DNA of 64,000 bases from Oasisia sp. SBJ-2009 (taxonomy: Eukaryota > Annelida > Polychaeta > Sabellida > Siboglinidae), in contig OZ024861.1 of the NCBI GenBank assembly GCA_964017155.1, positions 30,737,976 through 30,801,975 on the forward strand, read 5' to 3'. Under the pieces are notes generated by a model. That model was not told the DNA's origin. It saw only the letters and a list, made by a program, of their open reading frames with translations, and made no database searches. The translations under genes were made by a program, and so were the position numbers. Of this stretch, positions 11,578-22,620 are shown piece by piece. Within the stretch, counting starts at the first letter, position 1, and each line of letters starts with the position of its first letter.

Positions 11578-12077
11578 GGGCCAGTTTAATGAAGCCGTGT
11601 AACTTTACGCGCAATTACGCGGTCTGCTGGTCGCAGCTAACAGCGAATAGTCAATGCAGCTTGGGGCCTGTTTCATGAGACCAATTTAGCATTGGCGCCA
11701 CTAGCATTGACCCCCTTACGTCGCGGTGGGGAATCCCTGTATTTGTGCTGTGTCTGAACATCCTTTTTTCTTTCTAGCTGTGCCTTTGTCGTTCGAATAG
11801 CAAATGGGAAGCTATGATGAAAGATGTCCAGTGTATACATTAAAAATAATAATGTTGAGAGTGGGCGTGTCGGGAGCATACCGTACATTTTCAACTTCGG
11901 GAGCATACCGTAAATATTTCAACCAGCGTAAAGTTACGCCTACTAAATACATGGTGCAGCTAAGTGCAACTATGGAGCAGACTCATGAAACGCAACTAAT
12001 GTTACTTTACGATGTCTTAGATTTTCGGCGAGTTATCGCCCGCTACGACGTCGTAAGAAGCCGCTATGAAACTGGTC
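11578..12077 (+). mobile_element. Harbinger-type MITE, copy 2
   Basis: Same family as 8213-8720, with CTG flanks at 11575-11577 and 12078-12080. Its right terminus has a change (CTGGTC). The right flank (TTGTTTTCATGTCACG) is the same one that borders copies at 35075 and 49875 in reverse, so those three are one insertion spread by duplication. Confidence 0.8.
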
Positions 12078-12943
12078 CTGTTGTTTTCATGTCACGTGTC
12101 CGCCGTACGCGGTACACTTAGCGACATTTTGTGACTAATAGCAATAGTCAAGCCTCGCCATCAAGCCTCATAGTGCCTGTTCGGCAGACACCGAATTGTT
12201 CGCAAAAACGTTATTTCGTCTTCAGACAAAATTGCAAAACGAGCAGTGAGGGGCCGAAATCACCCCAAATTATATCACATGGCAGCCATACTGCTCAAGA
12301 GCGATTGCATTGGCTGAGCTTCAATTCAGAGTTTTGCAAGTGGATCAGAGGGTACTGCTGCCTGGTGCTGACGTAATTAGCGTCGATGTAAGTAAAAGAA
12401 ATAATTCTTGTGAAATAAGAATTTTTTTTATCATAAATAATGTTTATGTCGGCCATGTTATAATAAAATAGTCGCTATCTTTGCTTTTCGATTGGCTTGT
12501 CAGCAGGATTAGAAGACTATTCCCTTGGGAATATAGATGCTAGGTGTCATGCTTGTGTCACCATTTGAATGGTTGGTCTCTAGGTGAGTTTTAATCTGAT
12601 ATTAACGGGAAACAGCATTTGGTTAAATTTCATTTTCATTTCAAATTGGTGTAAAGTTTTACGTACATTAGTATCGTTTCATTTTTTAGAGTTTAAATAA
12701 CATTGTATACTCCAGTGTACAGCTTTGGCTGCCACAGGGTGACATATAATCCAACAATACGGAATTGATTTTGTTTCTATCCGTTTTAAGCGTAGTTGAC
12801 GAGATCCTACACAACTGGTCCCACCTCCCTACCACACAATTTTGGTCAGTGATATTGCGCTGTATTCCTGACATAACAATGATTAACTTTGCAAGTCTTG
12901 CTGCTCGTCGTGGCATTTTCTCAGGTTCGTTAAAATAGTATAC

Positions 12944-12948
<5 letters not shown>
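12078..12948 (+). repeat. Repeated block E with tRNA-like segment
   Basis: Reverse complement of 34257-35074, 36447-36985 (partial) and 49067-49874. Landmarks are the GTCACGTGTCCGCCGTACGC end, a GTCGATGTAAGTAAAAG stretch, and a tRNA-like segment at about 12680-12765 (GGTTAGAGC-like box followed by GGCTGCCACAGGGTGAC and AATCCAAC). In this copy the tRNA-like segment is split by about 30 extra bases at 12692-12722. No protein frame is conserved between copies. Confidence 0.7.

Positions 12949-13036
<88 letters not shown>
12949..13036. repeat. TA dinucleotide microsatellite
   Basis: About 43 AT repeats. The same block elsewhere carries (GT)n(TA)n at this border (34125-34256, 36301-36446, 48826-49066), so the microsatellite is a fixed part of the duplicated composite. 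Confidence 0.95.
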
Positions 13037-13038
<2 letters not shown>

Positions 13039-13103
13039 CGCCAAGCCAACGGGCCTTGGCTCGAGTAATTCGGCCGTCATGCTTCGCCGGTCACCGCGCC
13101 TGT

Positions 13104-14587
13104 GGCCCGTTGCATGACACGCACGCAAGTTAGGCGGTAAAATTACCCCTATCTCTCTAGGTGTCACCTAGCTGGGCGACCGCACTAGGTGCGGTGCACA
13201 ACAGCCACCCAGATGCCGCTCAACTAGGGGATACCGGCACGAGTAACCGATAGGCGGATTGCTGCGTTTTGATAACAAATCTTCCCAGAATTCATTTCAC
13301 CTCTGAGAGTCCTCATGGTGGAAGCAGTGAGACAACAGCGAAATTATAAGGACCTTTCTCATGCTGAGATTATGGCCTTAATACAGGCATATGGCCAAAT
13401 AAAAAATAATTTTAAGGCCGATTCATATCAACCTTGTCGAACAGAACCTGGGACAGAAAAGGGGATGGCATGCTATGACGGCACAGGTCAACGCTCTATC
13501 GACGATGTAGCGGAGTGTGGAGGACCTAAAGAAAAACTGGCAATGAGGTCATTAATTTGTGTGTTTCCCGTTGATAAATATATGAATAAAAGTGATTTTA
13601 AAATGGCATAGCGTTGTTATTTATATAACTATTAAAATACTGTTTGCAGTGTTTTGAAATGCATTGAATGGAATAATAAATTTGCAATATTATTTTATTC
13701 ATACTAATTGATTCAGTTAATTAGTTAACATTATCTAATACAAAAGTAGTGCACCAAGTTAACAGACCTACACATTCTAATTAAGACCAGCAGAGTTCAT
13801 AGATATGAAGATATTTATACATATTATGCAGTGTGCATAACCACATTTATTATGAGAATAAATATATATCAACTAGTCATGTAATATTAAATGAATAAAT
13901 TAGTTAATATGTGATAATTAGCGGGTAACCTCGACAGATAGAAACGGTTTTTGTAAAATGCCACAATGTCCATGAATATACATTTATATAAACACATAAT
14001 TTGTAAAAAAAAACTTTGTGGTAAGAGATATCATTTTATAGTTACGTAATATTAATAAATTAATTAATAAATCAATATTCGTATATAGACCAACACAAAA
14101 ATAAAAGGTCATAGTGTCCATGATTATGAAGATAATTACACATGTTATTATGCAATGTGCATAACTACATTAATAGAAAGTTACAAATATAAATTAATAA
14201 TTAATTGAATAATAATGTAACTAATTAGTCAATATTTTATAATAAGCAAGCCACTTTTTGACAGACCTACACATCTTAGTAAAAGGCCATAGTGTCCATA
14301 TTGATGAAGCTATACATACTGTCACAATGAACTGTGTACAATCACATATACAGTGGTAATAAATGCAAAGTAACACATTATTTAATAATAATAGCAATTT
14401 AATTTATCAATATTTAGTAACTAGCATTCAACATTGACAGGCTGACATGTAATTAAACACCCGTATGTCCATGATTATGAGGATAGTCGTTGAATTTATA
14501 CAAGCAGTAAACCACTGCTGCCATTGATATAACGCGCTGTCACACAGCTGCAGTTGGGGCTGCTTCGAGTTGCCCCAGAAAATCTAT
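13104..14587 (+). mobile_element. Foldback element arm
   Basis: Starts with GGCCCGTTGCATGACACGC and AGTTAGGCGGTAAAATTACC as in the element at 7927, and runs to a GCTTCGAGTTGCCCCAG end. It is uninterrupted by the MITE present at 8213, so it serves as the empty site for that insertion. It is AT-rich between the Myb/SANT remnant and the right end. Confidence 0.75.
13315..13556 (+). pseudogene. Myb/SANT-like domain remnant
   Basis: The longest uninterrupted copy of the first half: MVEAVRQQRNYKDLSHAEIM followed by ALIQAYGQIK. After a frameshift near 13435 the second half continues in another frame (GQKRGWHAMTAQVNAL, then RSVEDLKKNWQ). This looks like the DNA-binding partner protein of Harbinger transposons. 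The context is a foldback arm, so it is a decayed transposon gene, not a host gene. Confidence 0.55.
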
Positions 14588-14599
14588 CCCTGCTGGGCT

Positions 14600-16110
14600 A
14601 CTCCAGAAGTTAATCTAGAGCTGTCTTGACTAGGCCTAGGGCTAGGGGCACAACGACACATATCTAAGTTACAAATTTCGTCTTAGCAGACTTTTTCTAC
14701 ATTTATTACGTTGCCTAACAGTTCTATTCTTTTATCCTGCCGGTGAGTACAGCACTTTCTGCCTGGCAAATAGATGACAGCCAGTGGTCCACAGCGGATT
14801 CAATGCAGCGGGGCAGCTTGTTACTCTAGTCTATAGGGGAAAGATTAATGATCTAGCTCTGTGTCTGTATGGCATTTCCGCCAGCCTACTCCACCGCCTT
14901 GAGATAGGCACGCCAGGTGCGGTGACCGGCGAAGCATGATGGCCGCATTGTTCGAGCGTTGCCGTATTATATTCTTCCAGTCCTGTTGACGAGCCAATCG
15001 GCTTTTGGGTCATTGCGGTCGTTGACACGTTTATACAGGATATAATAATCTGCAAACAGACACACGTTACAGGTGACGTTGTCTCATTCATATATAACTA
15101 CAACAGATAAAGAGCTGGGTCTGCCGCTGCATTGAATCCGCTGTGGATCACTGGCTGCCATCTACTTGCCAGGCAGAAAGTGCTGTACTCACTGGCAGGA
15201 TAATGGAATAGAACTTTTAAGCAAAGTAATAAATGTAAAAAAAAAGTCTGCTAAGACGAAATGTGTTACTTGGATATGTGTCGTTGTGCCCCTAGCCCTA
15301 GGCCTAGTTAAGTCAGCTCGTGATTAATTTATGGAGTAGGCCAGCAGGGCCAGCTGTTGAATGTTTTGAGCTGGTTCACTGTGTTGAGGTCATAGATATA
15401 TATAGAACACGCCACCAGTAGAACCTGGGATATTGACCTCAGGTTAAACTCATTTCCAGCTCACAACCCTTCCCCTAATGACTATATAAGCTGGAGGCTA
15501 CAACCCACCCCACTGGAGCATTATTCACATAGCCGAGGAACCACAGTGACCAATATTTAGATCCCTACCCCAGTTCTATTCTATATCCTGCCAGTGAGTA
15601 CGGCACTTTCTGCCGTGCTATGGCTGTGCTAGTGAATTATCGCCAGTGGTCCACAGCGGCTTCAGTGCAGCGGGCCAGCTTATCACTCTAGTCTATAGGG
15701 GAATGATTAATGATCTAACTCTGTGGTTGAGGTACGGATCTAAATAGTTGCCACTGTGGTTCCTTGGCAATGTGAATAATGATCCAGTGGGATATGCTGT
15801 AACCTCCAGCTTCGTCATTAGGGGAAGGACTGTGACCCGGATTATATAGAACCCAAACACTGGACAGTTCGGTGGTTGACACTGATTTGAGCAACGTTAA
15901 TCCATTCGGGACATGCTGGCTACAACAGTCATTTTGAAGTAGCAAGTATGGTTATTTTCTGTGCAGCGTACAACTGTATCAACCGGTAGAAAACAGGATC
16001 CGGAATCTCTTTCCACTGGTTATACAATATAATAGCTTAGGCTATAATAGTCTTTGCGAACATATTTATGTTCCACAGCCATTAATTTAGGAAATTAATA
16101 GTTTTAAAAC
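14600..16110. repeat. Left member of an inverted 1.5-kb block pair
   Basis: Reverse complement of about 25067-26550; the shared landmarks are CTAGGCCTAGGGCTAGGGGC, the CAGCACTTTCTGCCTGGCA segment and the segment at 15715-15945. It is also internally palindromic: 14600-14830 recurs inverted at 15120-15360. Open frames in it (for example ending NDEAGGYSISHW) occur in both members but have no recognisable domain. Probably another hairpin-rich mobile element. Confidence 0.7.
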
Positions 16111-16459
16111 CGGTGACCGGCGAAGCATGATGGCCGCATTGTTCGAGCCAAGGCCGCTGCGTTGCCGTATTATATTCTTCCAGTCCTGTTGACGAGCCAA
16201 TCGGCTTCTGGGTCATTGCGGTTGTTGACACATTTACCCAGGATATAATAATCGGCAACAGCCACACGTTAGAGGTGACGTTGTCTCTTTGAGATAGAAC
16301 TATAACAGATAACGAGCTGGGTCTAGTATTGTTCCTAGGCTCATGCCATGAGTCATACTTCCCTTTGAGATGTCTGCCTAGTGCAGATTTTGATTTTTGA
16401 TTAAGATTTATCAGTGCAGGAGTGCCCGACCTGTAGTTCACAAAGGTAGATTTGTACGT

Positions 16460-16462
<3 letters not shown>

Positions 16463-16540
<78 letters not shown>

Positions 16541-16575
16541 GTAGGTATGGGTGTTTATATATATATATATATATT
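16463..16575. repeat. GT then TA microsatellite
   Basis: About 37 GT repeats to 16538, then a short spacer and a short TA run (16558-16574). The upstream sequence GTAGATTTGTACGTATTT is shared with 34105 and 48810, which marks this as another copy of the composite repeat border. Confidence 0.95.
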
Positions 16576-16779
16576 CGTCCCACATATGAGTCACCCACAT
16601 CACTGACGCCGACTGCTCGTGATATGGGCGTGACAGCCGCCTTGGCAGGTCAAGGTGCAGTGACCGGCGAAGAATGGTGCCCGCATTGTTCGACATTCCA
16701 CTGTTCCGGTCCAATGATCAAGACGCGCTGAACGTGGATGAACTTGGGCCCAGTACTTGTCAACTTAGTGGATTCACTC

Positions 16780-16972
16780 GCACCTATGCTTGGAAAGCAA
16801 ATCCGACTACGGCAAGATACAGTGTGGCATACAGGTGATTGTCGAACAGGGACAGAAAAAGGGATGGAATGCTGTGACGGCAGAGGTCAACGCTCTATCG
16901 ACGACGTTTCGGAGTGTGGAGGACCTAAAGAAAAACTGGCAATTAGCTCATTTTTGTGTTTTCCGTCGATAA
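16780..16972 (+). pseudogene. Isolated Myb/SANT-like second-half remnant
   Basis: Encodes VEQGQKKGWNAVTAEVNALS, then RSVEDLKKNWQLAHF with no stop between, the best preserved second half in the window. The first half is missing. It lies outside a clear arm, between the microsatellite and unique sequence. Confidence 0.5.
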
Positions 16973-16989
16973 ATATTTGAAAAAAATAA

Positions 16990-17990
16990 TAATTGAATAA
17001 CTTAGTTATTTATATAACTATTAACCTCGTAAGTCCTGAGTTTCTGCGGGCCGCAACACTGTGACTAAGCATGGATTCGCGTAATGAATGTTTGTAAAAA
17101 CTGTTCATCATAATTATATAAAAGTTTACATTGTCTGAACCAGAAAGGAATTATCTACATAATGGTGTATCCATCATTGTTGTATGACTAATTGAAACTA
17201 ATTAATATATAATTTACATACGTCAAAAGTCCAAGATGGCCGACAATAAACATAAAAATCAGTTTTGCTTTATAATGTCCATAATTATAAACAATTATGT
17301 TATCTGTTATTATATCATTGCAAGATGTAAGGTATCTTCTATGAGTAAAAGATATGTGTACATCAAGTGGGATTGTATATTACGTCACTTAGGAAGTCGG
17401 TCCTGTCTTTCTCGTATCTAGATTGAAGTAGTATTTGCAGATAATGTCATTGCCATCTCAAGTACTGTGTGGAATATAGCACATGCACGTACAAAACAAA
17501 ATGATATTGTATGAATCAGAATAAATATGCCAACACTGTGGCATCATAATTACTCTTGTGTGCCTGCAACAATTACTGAAACTAATCAGAATATCATCCA
17601 TACTTAGATATGCTTACATGTATTACCGAATGATGCTTGTAAGTTGTCGTCAATTAAATTGCTCTCCCACGCTGTGGGGCCTGACTTTTCTGTGTTGTTG
17701 TATATCGATGCTGATTGCACTATGTTGGAGAGCTAAACTTATGTAGGCCTTACCATGCAGACCATAGTTGCGTTTTCCATAGTCAGGCATTATAACGTTT
17801 CCTTCATTTCCTATCGAATTTAAATAGACCTGTTTTCGAACATTTCACAGCATATGTAACCTCCACTGATAGACGAGCCGTGGAATATTCGTAATATTCT
17901 AATACCCCATGGAGTGTGGGCGTTGCATAGGGCGCTTTGTTAGGGCCAGCTTAACATAGTGTACAAGTAAGACACAGCAGTGACTTTGAC
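16990..17990. other. No gene seen, upstream of exon 1
   Basis: Unique-looking sequence with short open frames only (about 60 residues) and no recognisable domain. It is the candidate promoter-proximal region of the exon at 18118. Confidence 0.4.
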
Positions 17991-18031
17991 CTTCCGCTCC
18001 GTTCCGCTCCAGTTGCATTGACCATAGTTTT

Positions 18032-18041
18032 ATTGGTTGGC
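18032..18041 (+). promoter_or_regulatory. Inverted CCAAT box upstream of exon 1
   Basis: ATTGGTTGG lies about 80 bases before the exon 1 ATG, preceded by two TTCCGCTCC direct repeats at about 17993-18011. This is a plausible TATA-less promoter; short motifs like this also occur by chance. Confidence 0.25.
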
Positions 18042-18117
18042 AGAAGTCACGTGTATTGCGCATTTAGTTGACCAAGGCGCTCGGCGCCCTAATGTTGCTG
18101 GGCATATAGCAAGAACT

Positions 18118-18376
18118 ATGGCGTGCAGAACGATGCTGCCAACTAGGACTATATGGAGCTTCATCGCAGGGCTACTGATTGGATTAACGATTATGCATTT
18201 CATCGCGTCAAACGAACGTCGCCTCTACGACGGTGTAAAAGACGACGGAAGGAACGCCCGATCGCTCGATGCACAAGCTGAATCGATAAGACAAAGTACT
18301 TTAGATTTGGAAGCCTCACAACGCCCACAGCGTGATTTACTCAACGATCTAGAAGGTGCAAGAATACCCGCGGAAG
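18118..18376 (+). CDS. Exon 1 of C1GALT1-like galactosyltransferase (N-terminal membrane anchor)
   Basis: Starts at the first ATG of its frame (18118) and encodes 86 residues. A short basic tail is followed by a membrane segment at residues 12-30 (IWSFIAGLLIGLTIMHFIA) and a charged stem rich in Arg, Asp and Gln, the layout of a type II Golgi glycosyltransferase. The frame reaches a consensus donor, AAG|GTACGT at 18377, leaving one extra base. Exon 2 acceptors at 39666 and 51992 need exactly one base to restore the frame, giving ...ARIPA-E-D-EVSLEPDLYNRV. Reading past the donor would stop at 18457-18459. The nearest partner on this strand is exon 2B, 21.3 kb downstream. No other copy of this exon is in the window. 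That it belongs to this gene is inference from strand, phase and protein layout. Confidence 0.65.
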
Positions 18377-19283
18377 GTACGTTTCTATCACTGTTAAACG
18401 TCAAGATTTTAATGGAAAGAATCAAACATGATATTGCGTTAAAAAAACAGCACCAATAAGTCAGCCTACAGACTAGTGTATTAATGTAAGTGGTGTGTAA
18501 ATTATTAGAAAGACCCTCTAAGGAGCACATTATGGTACAAGGTTGTGTTAAACATTACTGAATAATCTATCTCAACATGGTCCGGGTTTCCAAATGCGAG
18601 AATATTTAGCAAGACAGTTTCTGTAAAAATATTACCAAGTGGGTAGACGGGGAACCAACAGTAGGTATCACCTACTTAGACACAGAACGCTTGCAACGAA
18701 ACTCCATATCAAATATTTCTGCTGGCCGTGGCGATCATTTTGTTTTAAAACTGCCGACTTAAAACATTATTTATGATGGTATATAAATATAGTTTTACGC
18801 AATTTAAAGTCGTGTCTTTACACATTGCAAATACATCTGAACATCATCGGTGGCTGCTATATTTTCAAGAAGGTCGTTTATACACATACATTTGGGAAAT
18901 ATCGCAGATATATTAAGTATTCGTGTTTAGTATTTCTTACGACGACTTGTCCATTTAAAGACGTAAACACCAAATCAGAGTAAATTGTAAACCACCCAAT
19001 TAAACGTACTGGTTATTGCGTCACATTAAACATGTTCCTTGTGTGAACAACGATTGCAGCCACACTTTAAGATGGCCGCCACTTTTCAAGATGGCAGATA
19101 CCTTTTAACATGGCGCCACTTCAACACTAATATATGTTTTCAATACTAAAGTTGACTCGTCTGGCAAAACTATAGTGCATCCTAACTGTTCAATTGAACC
19201 CCTCTTGGTTTCTCCGGGAAGCACCCGGTCACAGTGCAATAAAAGCGGGACAAAGTACACAAATATCTACCGAGGCTAAACAC
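18377..19283. other. No gene seen
   Basis: If exon 1 is right, this is the start of a 21-kb intron. Nothing else is recognised apart from unique AT-rich sequence. Confidence 0.4.
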
Positions 19284-19359
19284 GGTAGAACAGGATTTGA
19301 ACACAGATTCTCTTAGTCGAGAGTCCGAAACTCTAACCAATGAGCCACTGCGCCACTAC
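19284..19359 (-). other. tRNA-like sequence, probably a SINE head
   Basis: On the minus strand a 76-base stretch holds a box A-like GTGGCTCATTGGTTAGAG and a box B-like GTGTTCAAATCC at tRNA spacing. The acceptor and anticodon stems do not pair cleanly, so I favour a tRNA-derived SINE head or decayed tRNA over a working tRNA gene. The sequence that follows on the same strand (19190-19283) could be its body. Confidence 0.4.
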
Positions 19360-20300
19360 ACTGATACAATCAAATAGCACAACTATAATTACTATATTCA
19401 CTGTAGCGAAAATATGGCACACAACTGCACATCACTGACGCCGACTGCTCGTGATATAGGCGTTTTACCTGACAACCACCTTGGCATGTCAAGGTGCGGT
19501 GACCGGCGAAGCATGGTGGCCGCATTGTTCGAGCCAAAGCCACACGCTAGGTCAAACGTTAGACGTACGCCCTACTCGGGTCATTTCACGGTAACCGGGC
19601 TATTTGGTGTCTCGGCTCTTTTATATAGAAATATTCGATAAAGAAGTCTCGTAAAACTATATTTCTTATATGTGGCGCTTTGTACAGTGTTGGTCTTCAT
19701 TTCTAATATAATAATGGCATTCTAAGTCGTTATTCTAGTTATTTCTCGTCATATCTCCCAGTCTACGTCATCGAAAAATGGCTGTCCCCATCACCTGGTC
19801 CTCAGTTTGCACATTATAATAAAGGTGTAATAATTACACATTAAATTATAAATATATTCCGTAAGGTTCTCATTGCGATCTCTCTCTTCATATTTGTCAA
19901 AAAAAAACAGTATTATTTATAATATTTTTTGAGTAGTCGATGTTTTCCAACATAAAAATATGTGTCCCCTGGTTCCAGTCATCAACGTGACGACAACTTT
20001 GATGCCACGTCTGTCCAGAGTCTGGAGAACTACCACATCCACGTGAAACCACAATTACGTTACCGCCATATTTGCATATTGGAAACAACACCAAAACCGT
20101 TTTTGCTGCCATTTACGCGAGATATTCGACATTTCAGGGCAGGAGTCAGATGAGTAGGTTTATTCCATGTCATCTACGAACGATCCGCACCGCGTGCTAT
20201 ACAGGTCAAGGTGGTCAGGTGGTGTCAATCAACTCAATCAGAAATTGCATACGCCAGTTAAGCTCACGACAGACATGATATTGGCCATGACTCGCAAGGC
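19360..20300. other. Mostly unique sequence with a repeat fragment
   Basis: A fragment at about 19430-19555 (CATCACTGACGCCGACTGCTC and GGTGACCGGCGAAGCATG) is shared with 16595-16700 and, in part, with 24270 and the composite repeats. I see no gene in the rest. Confidence 0.5.
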
Positions 20301-20375
20301 ACGTCATCTACGTCACAGTCATCTACGTCACATATTTGTCGTGACGGAGATGACATGGAGCGTGACGTAGATGAC
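20301..20375. repeat. Inverted repeat of CRE-like TGACGTAGATGAC motifs
   Basis: The left arm carries GTCATCTACGTCAC twice in tandem (20303-20331). The right arm carries the reverse complement forms GACGGAGATGAC and GTGACGTAGATGAC (20343-20375). The centre is CATATTTGTCG. It could form a hairpin or be a cluster of bZIP-type sites. Confidence 0.6.
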
Positions 20376-20555
20376 AAACGTAGTTGTAATTAAGATAAAA
20401 CGGTGACAGGATTAGCTGAAATTGGATAATTATCATCTTTGAGAAATTAAGTTAATATCTGATGATATTTTTCATTTTAATACATTGACATAACAGAAAG
20501 AATCTAAACAAGCCAACCAGGCTGGTCATTAAGAATTTCTTTAGAAAGAAAGAAA

Positions 20556-20918
20556 ATGCCGAAGAAACCAGTAGGCATATGTACACATAAGTTGCAGATA
20601 ACAAGCAAACATGCGTGCAACATCAAAATAGGTGCAGTTGGAGAAGCAACCAAATGTCTTCGCGTAGACATCACGCGATCGAAATACCTCCGATCACCAA
20701 GCAGCTTCATTGAACAGCCTCAACCCCACAACCCCATGAACGTGGTCGAAAGAATGCTCTGCAAGACCGAGCAAAGGTGTACAAACGGATTGACAAACTG
20801 GCAGAAAGTCTACCTGCCTGAAATAGACCACCTCAACGCTACAAGAAGCGCTATAAGGGGTCGACATGGTAGCTATATGGCAACGGTATTTATCAGACAA
20901 AGAACAACAGATTCATGA
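20556..20918 (+). CDS. Unrecognised open frame of 120 codons
   Basis: It encodes a basic, Cys-containing protein with no domain I recognise; start ATG 20556, stop 20916-20918. A further frame follows at once (20919-21107), suggesting decayed coding sequence, perhaps of mobile origin, rather than a live gene. The frame overlaps minus-strand frames of similar size, so it may be chance. Confidence 0.15.
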   Translation: MPKKPVGICTHKLQITSKHACNIKIGAVGEATKCLRVDITRSKYLRSPSSFIEQPQPHNPMNVVERMLCKTEQRCTNGLTNWQKVYLPEIDHLNATRSAIRGRHGSYMATVFIRQRTTDS

Positions 20919-21850
20919 ATGCATCATAACAAAACACGAAAATTTCTTCAGAGGCTTCCGTTTTATAATGCTCCTACAATAGAGCTGGCGTCGACATATC
21001 ATATTAACTGCTACTATACTAATCAGTTCATCAAGAGACTGACTACAGGAAAGACATTCCAGAAGCATCGATTGCTGGATTATAGACGACTCGAATTCGC
21101 CTGCTAATCGGGAAGAGGGTACGAAGTAACCGCAATTTTAAAGCATGACAGGTGAACAGCAAGTGCATAGGTTAACCGTAGATTCTACTAGCGTAGCAAT
21201 TACAGTTACATTAAACATAGCAAGCAAGATACCGTCACATAAATGAAATAAGTTGAGGAAAAAGAAACGTTTGCTCTCGGACACCATGATGATATCATAT
21301 GCAATATTGCATTAGGCCCCCGATGAGCACAATGGCATTGGCATGGCCTACAGGCAAACACTGAAGACGACAGAAACACGTATATTTACAGTGACACAAT
21401 AGCGTGGAGATGATGCAAGAGACACGTTACTGAGAAGTGAAAACATGTAATCATCATCAGCGGTCCATCGAATCGAGAATTGCGTCTTTCTGACGTCTAT
21501 CATGTGTATCCTGGGGTGAGTCCAGAGCCCGATTATTGATCTGCAGGAGGTGGACAGGAGGTGCCATGTGGAAGGGAGACGTGATAATATTTGGACATCT
21601 GCCTTGTCATTTCTCTTCTGCTGTTTCTCTGCTTCGTGAAGAAGATGATATGTTTAAAAGTTGGCAGTTGCTTCGCATATGCTCCGGCGGCAAAGTGAAT
21701 GGTCCTCAGGTTTTTCTTCCCCAAGTAAATTTGGCTTTTCTTCATGTAATGTTTAGCAATCCATTAGAATCGTTTTCTCTGGCTGTTACCACGTGTTCTC
21801 ATACCATGTGTTAGCTGTGAAAACAATACTTATCGGGAAGGCGGCCATCT
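20919..21850. other. No gene seen
   Basis: Short open frames on both strands with no recognised motif. Confidence 0.4.
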
Positions 21851-21856
21851 GACATT

Positions 21857-22455
21857 CTAACACAGTGGCCAGTCCCCAGCTGAGTTGGTTTCCATTATCA
21901 TTGCCTCATTACTATAGCTGCGTTGGCCTCCAAGAAGACACTGGCGTTGAGGCGGCGGTCTTCCCATAGGATACAAAGAATCCTTCTTAGACAACTTTGG
22001 TGGAATGTCTTTATGGTCTTCAGATGACATCGATGTGTAACCCACCCCTCGCTCCTGTAGAGTGATAGTACAAACGGCTTTATAGACCATCACCTTTGTT
22101 TCTTCCATGAAGTTGTGGGTGACTCGGTTACGCAGACCATGAAGGATGTGATGGTATAGGGCATTACGATGCTGAATTTCTGCTTCGATAGTGGCCTTCT
22201 GGGAGAGATGACTCCCCACGTAAGGGAAATGTTCAACAATGTCTAAGGTTGTTCCATATGTTTTAATGTCATGAGGTCCATCATTGTTGCCAGGAGCGGG
22301 TTGGTACATGATGTTGGTTTTGACGGAAAGTCATGATGTTGATGGAAAGTCAAGAATATAGTTTGATAAGCTAGTTTGAAGTTATTCTGCTGTGTGGGCA
22401 AGAACGTCCCAGTCATCAGCATACTGAAGGTCTGTAGTGACACTCGACATCTCGT
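21857..22455 (-). pseudogene. Decayed RTE/L1-like reverse transcriptase fragment
   Basis: The minus strand reads TDLQYADDWDVLAHTAE (the catalytic YADD motif) near 22435-22385. After a stop and a frameshift comes MYQPAPGNNDG...FPYVGSHLSQKATIEAEIQHR and VYKAVCTITL, the layout of an RT thumb region ending in a Y.....L.L segment. Several stops and frame changes show it is dead. Confidence 0.65.
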
Positions 22456-22460
22456 TTGAG

Positions 22461-22620
22461 AAAAACAAATCGAGGAATGCGTGAGTGATGTTAGTCATTG
22501 GCTGGATTACAACCATTTGCTTCTAAACGAAGCGAAAACTGAAGCAATCGTTTTTCGTTCCGCCGCCGTCCACTCGCCTTCTCCGTTGTCCCCGATCTAT
22601 GTATGTGATAGGGTGGTTAA
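22461..22620 (+). pseudogene. CR1-like reverse transcriptase fragment
   Basis: Encodes CVSDVSHWLDYNHLLLNEAK followed by TEAIVFRS, the typical W...N.L.LN..KTE post-catalytic segment of CR1-type reverse transcriptases. It lies head to head with the fragment at 21857-22455 and is of a different type. Confidence 0.55.
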
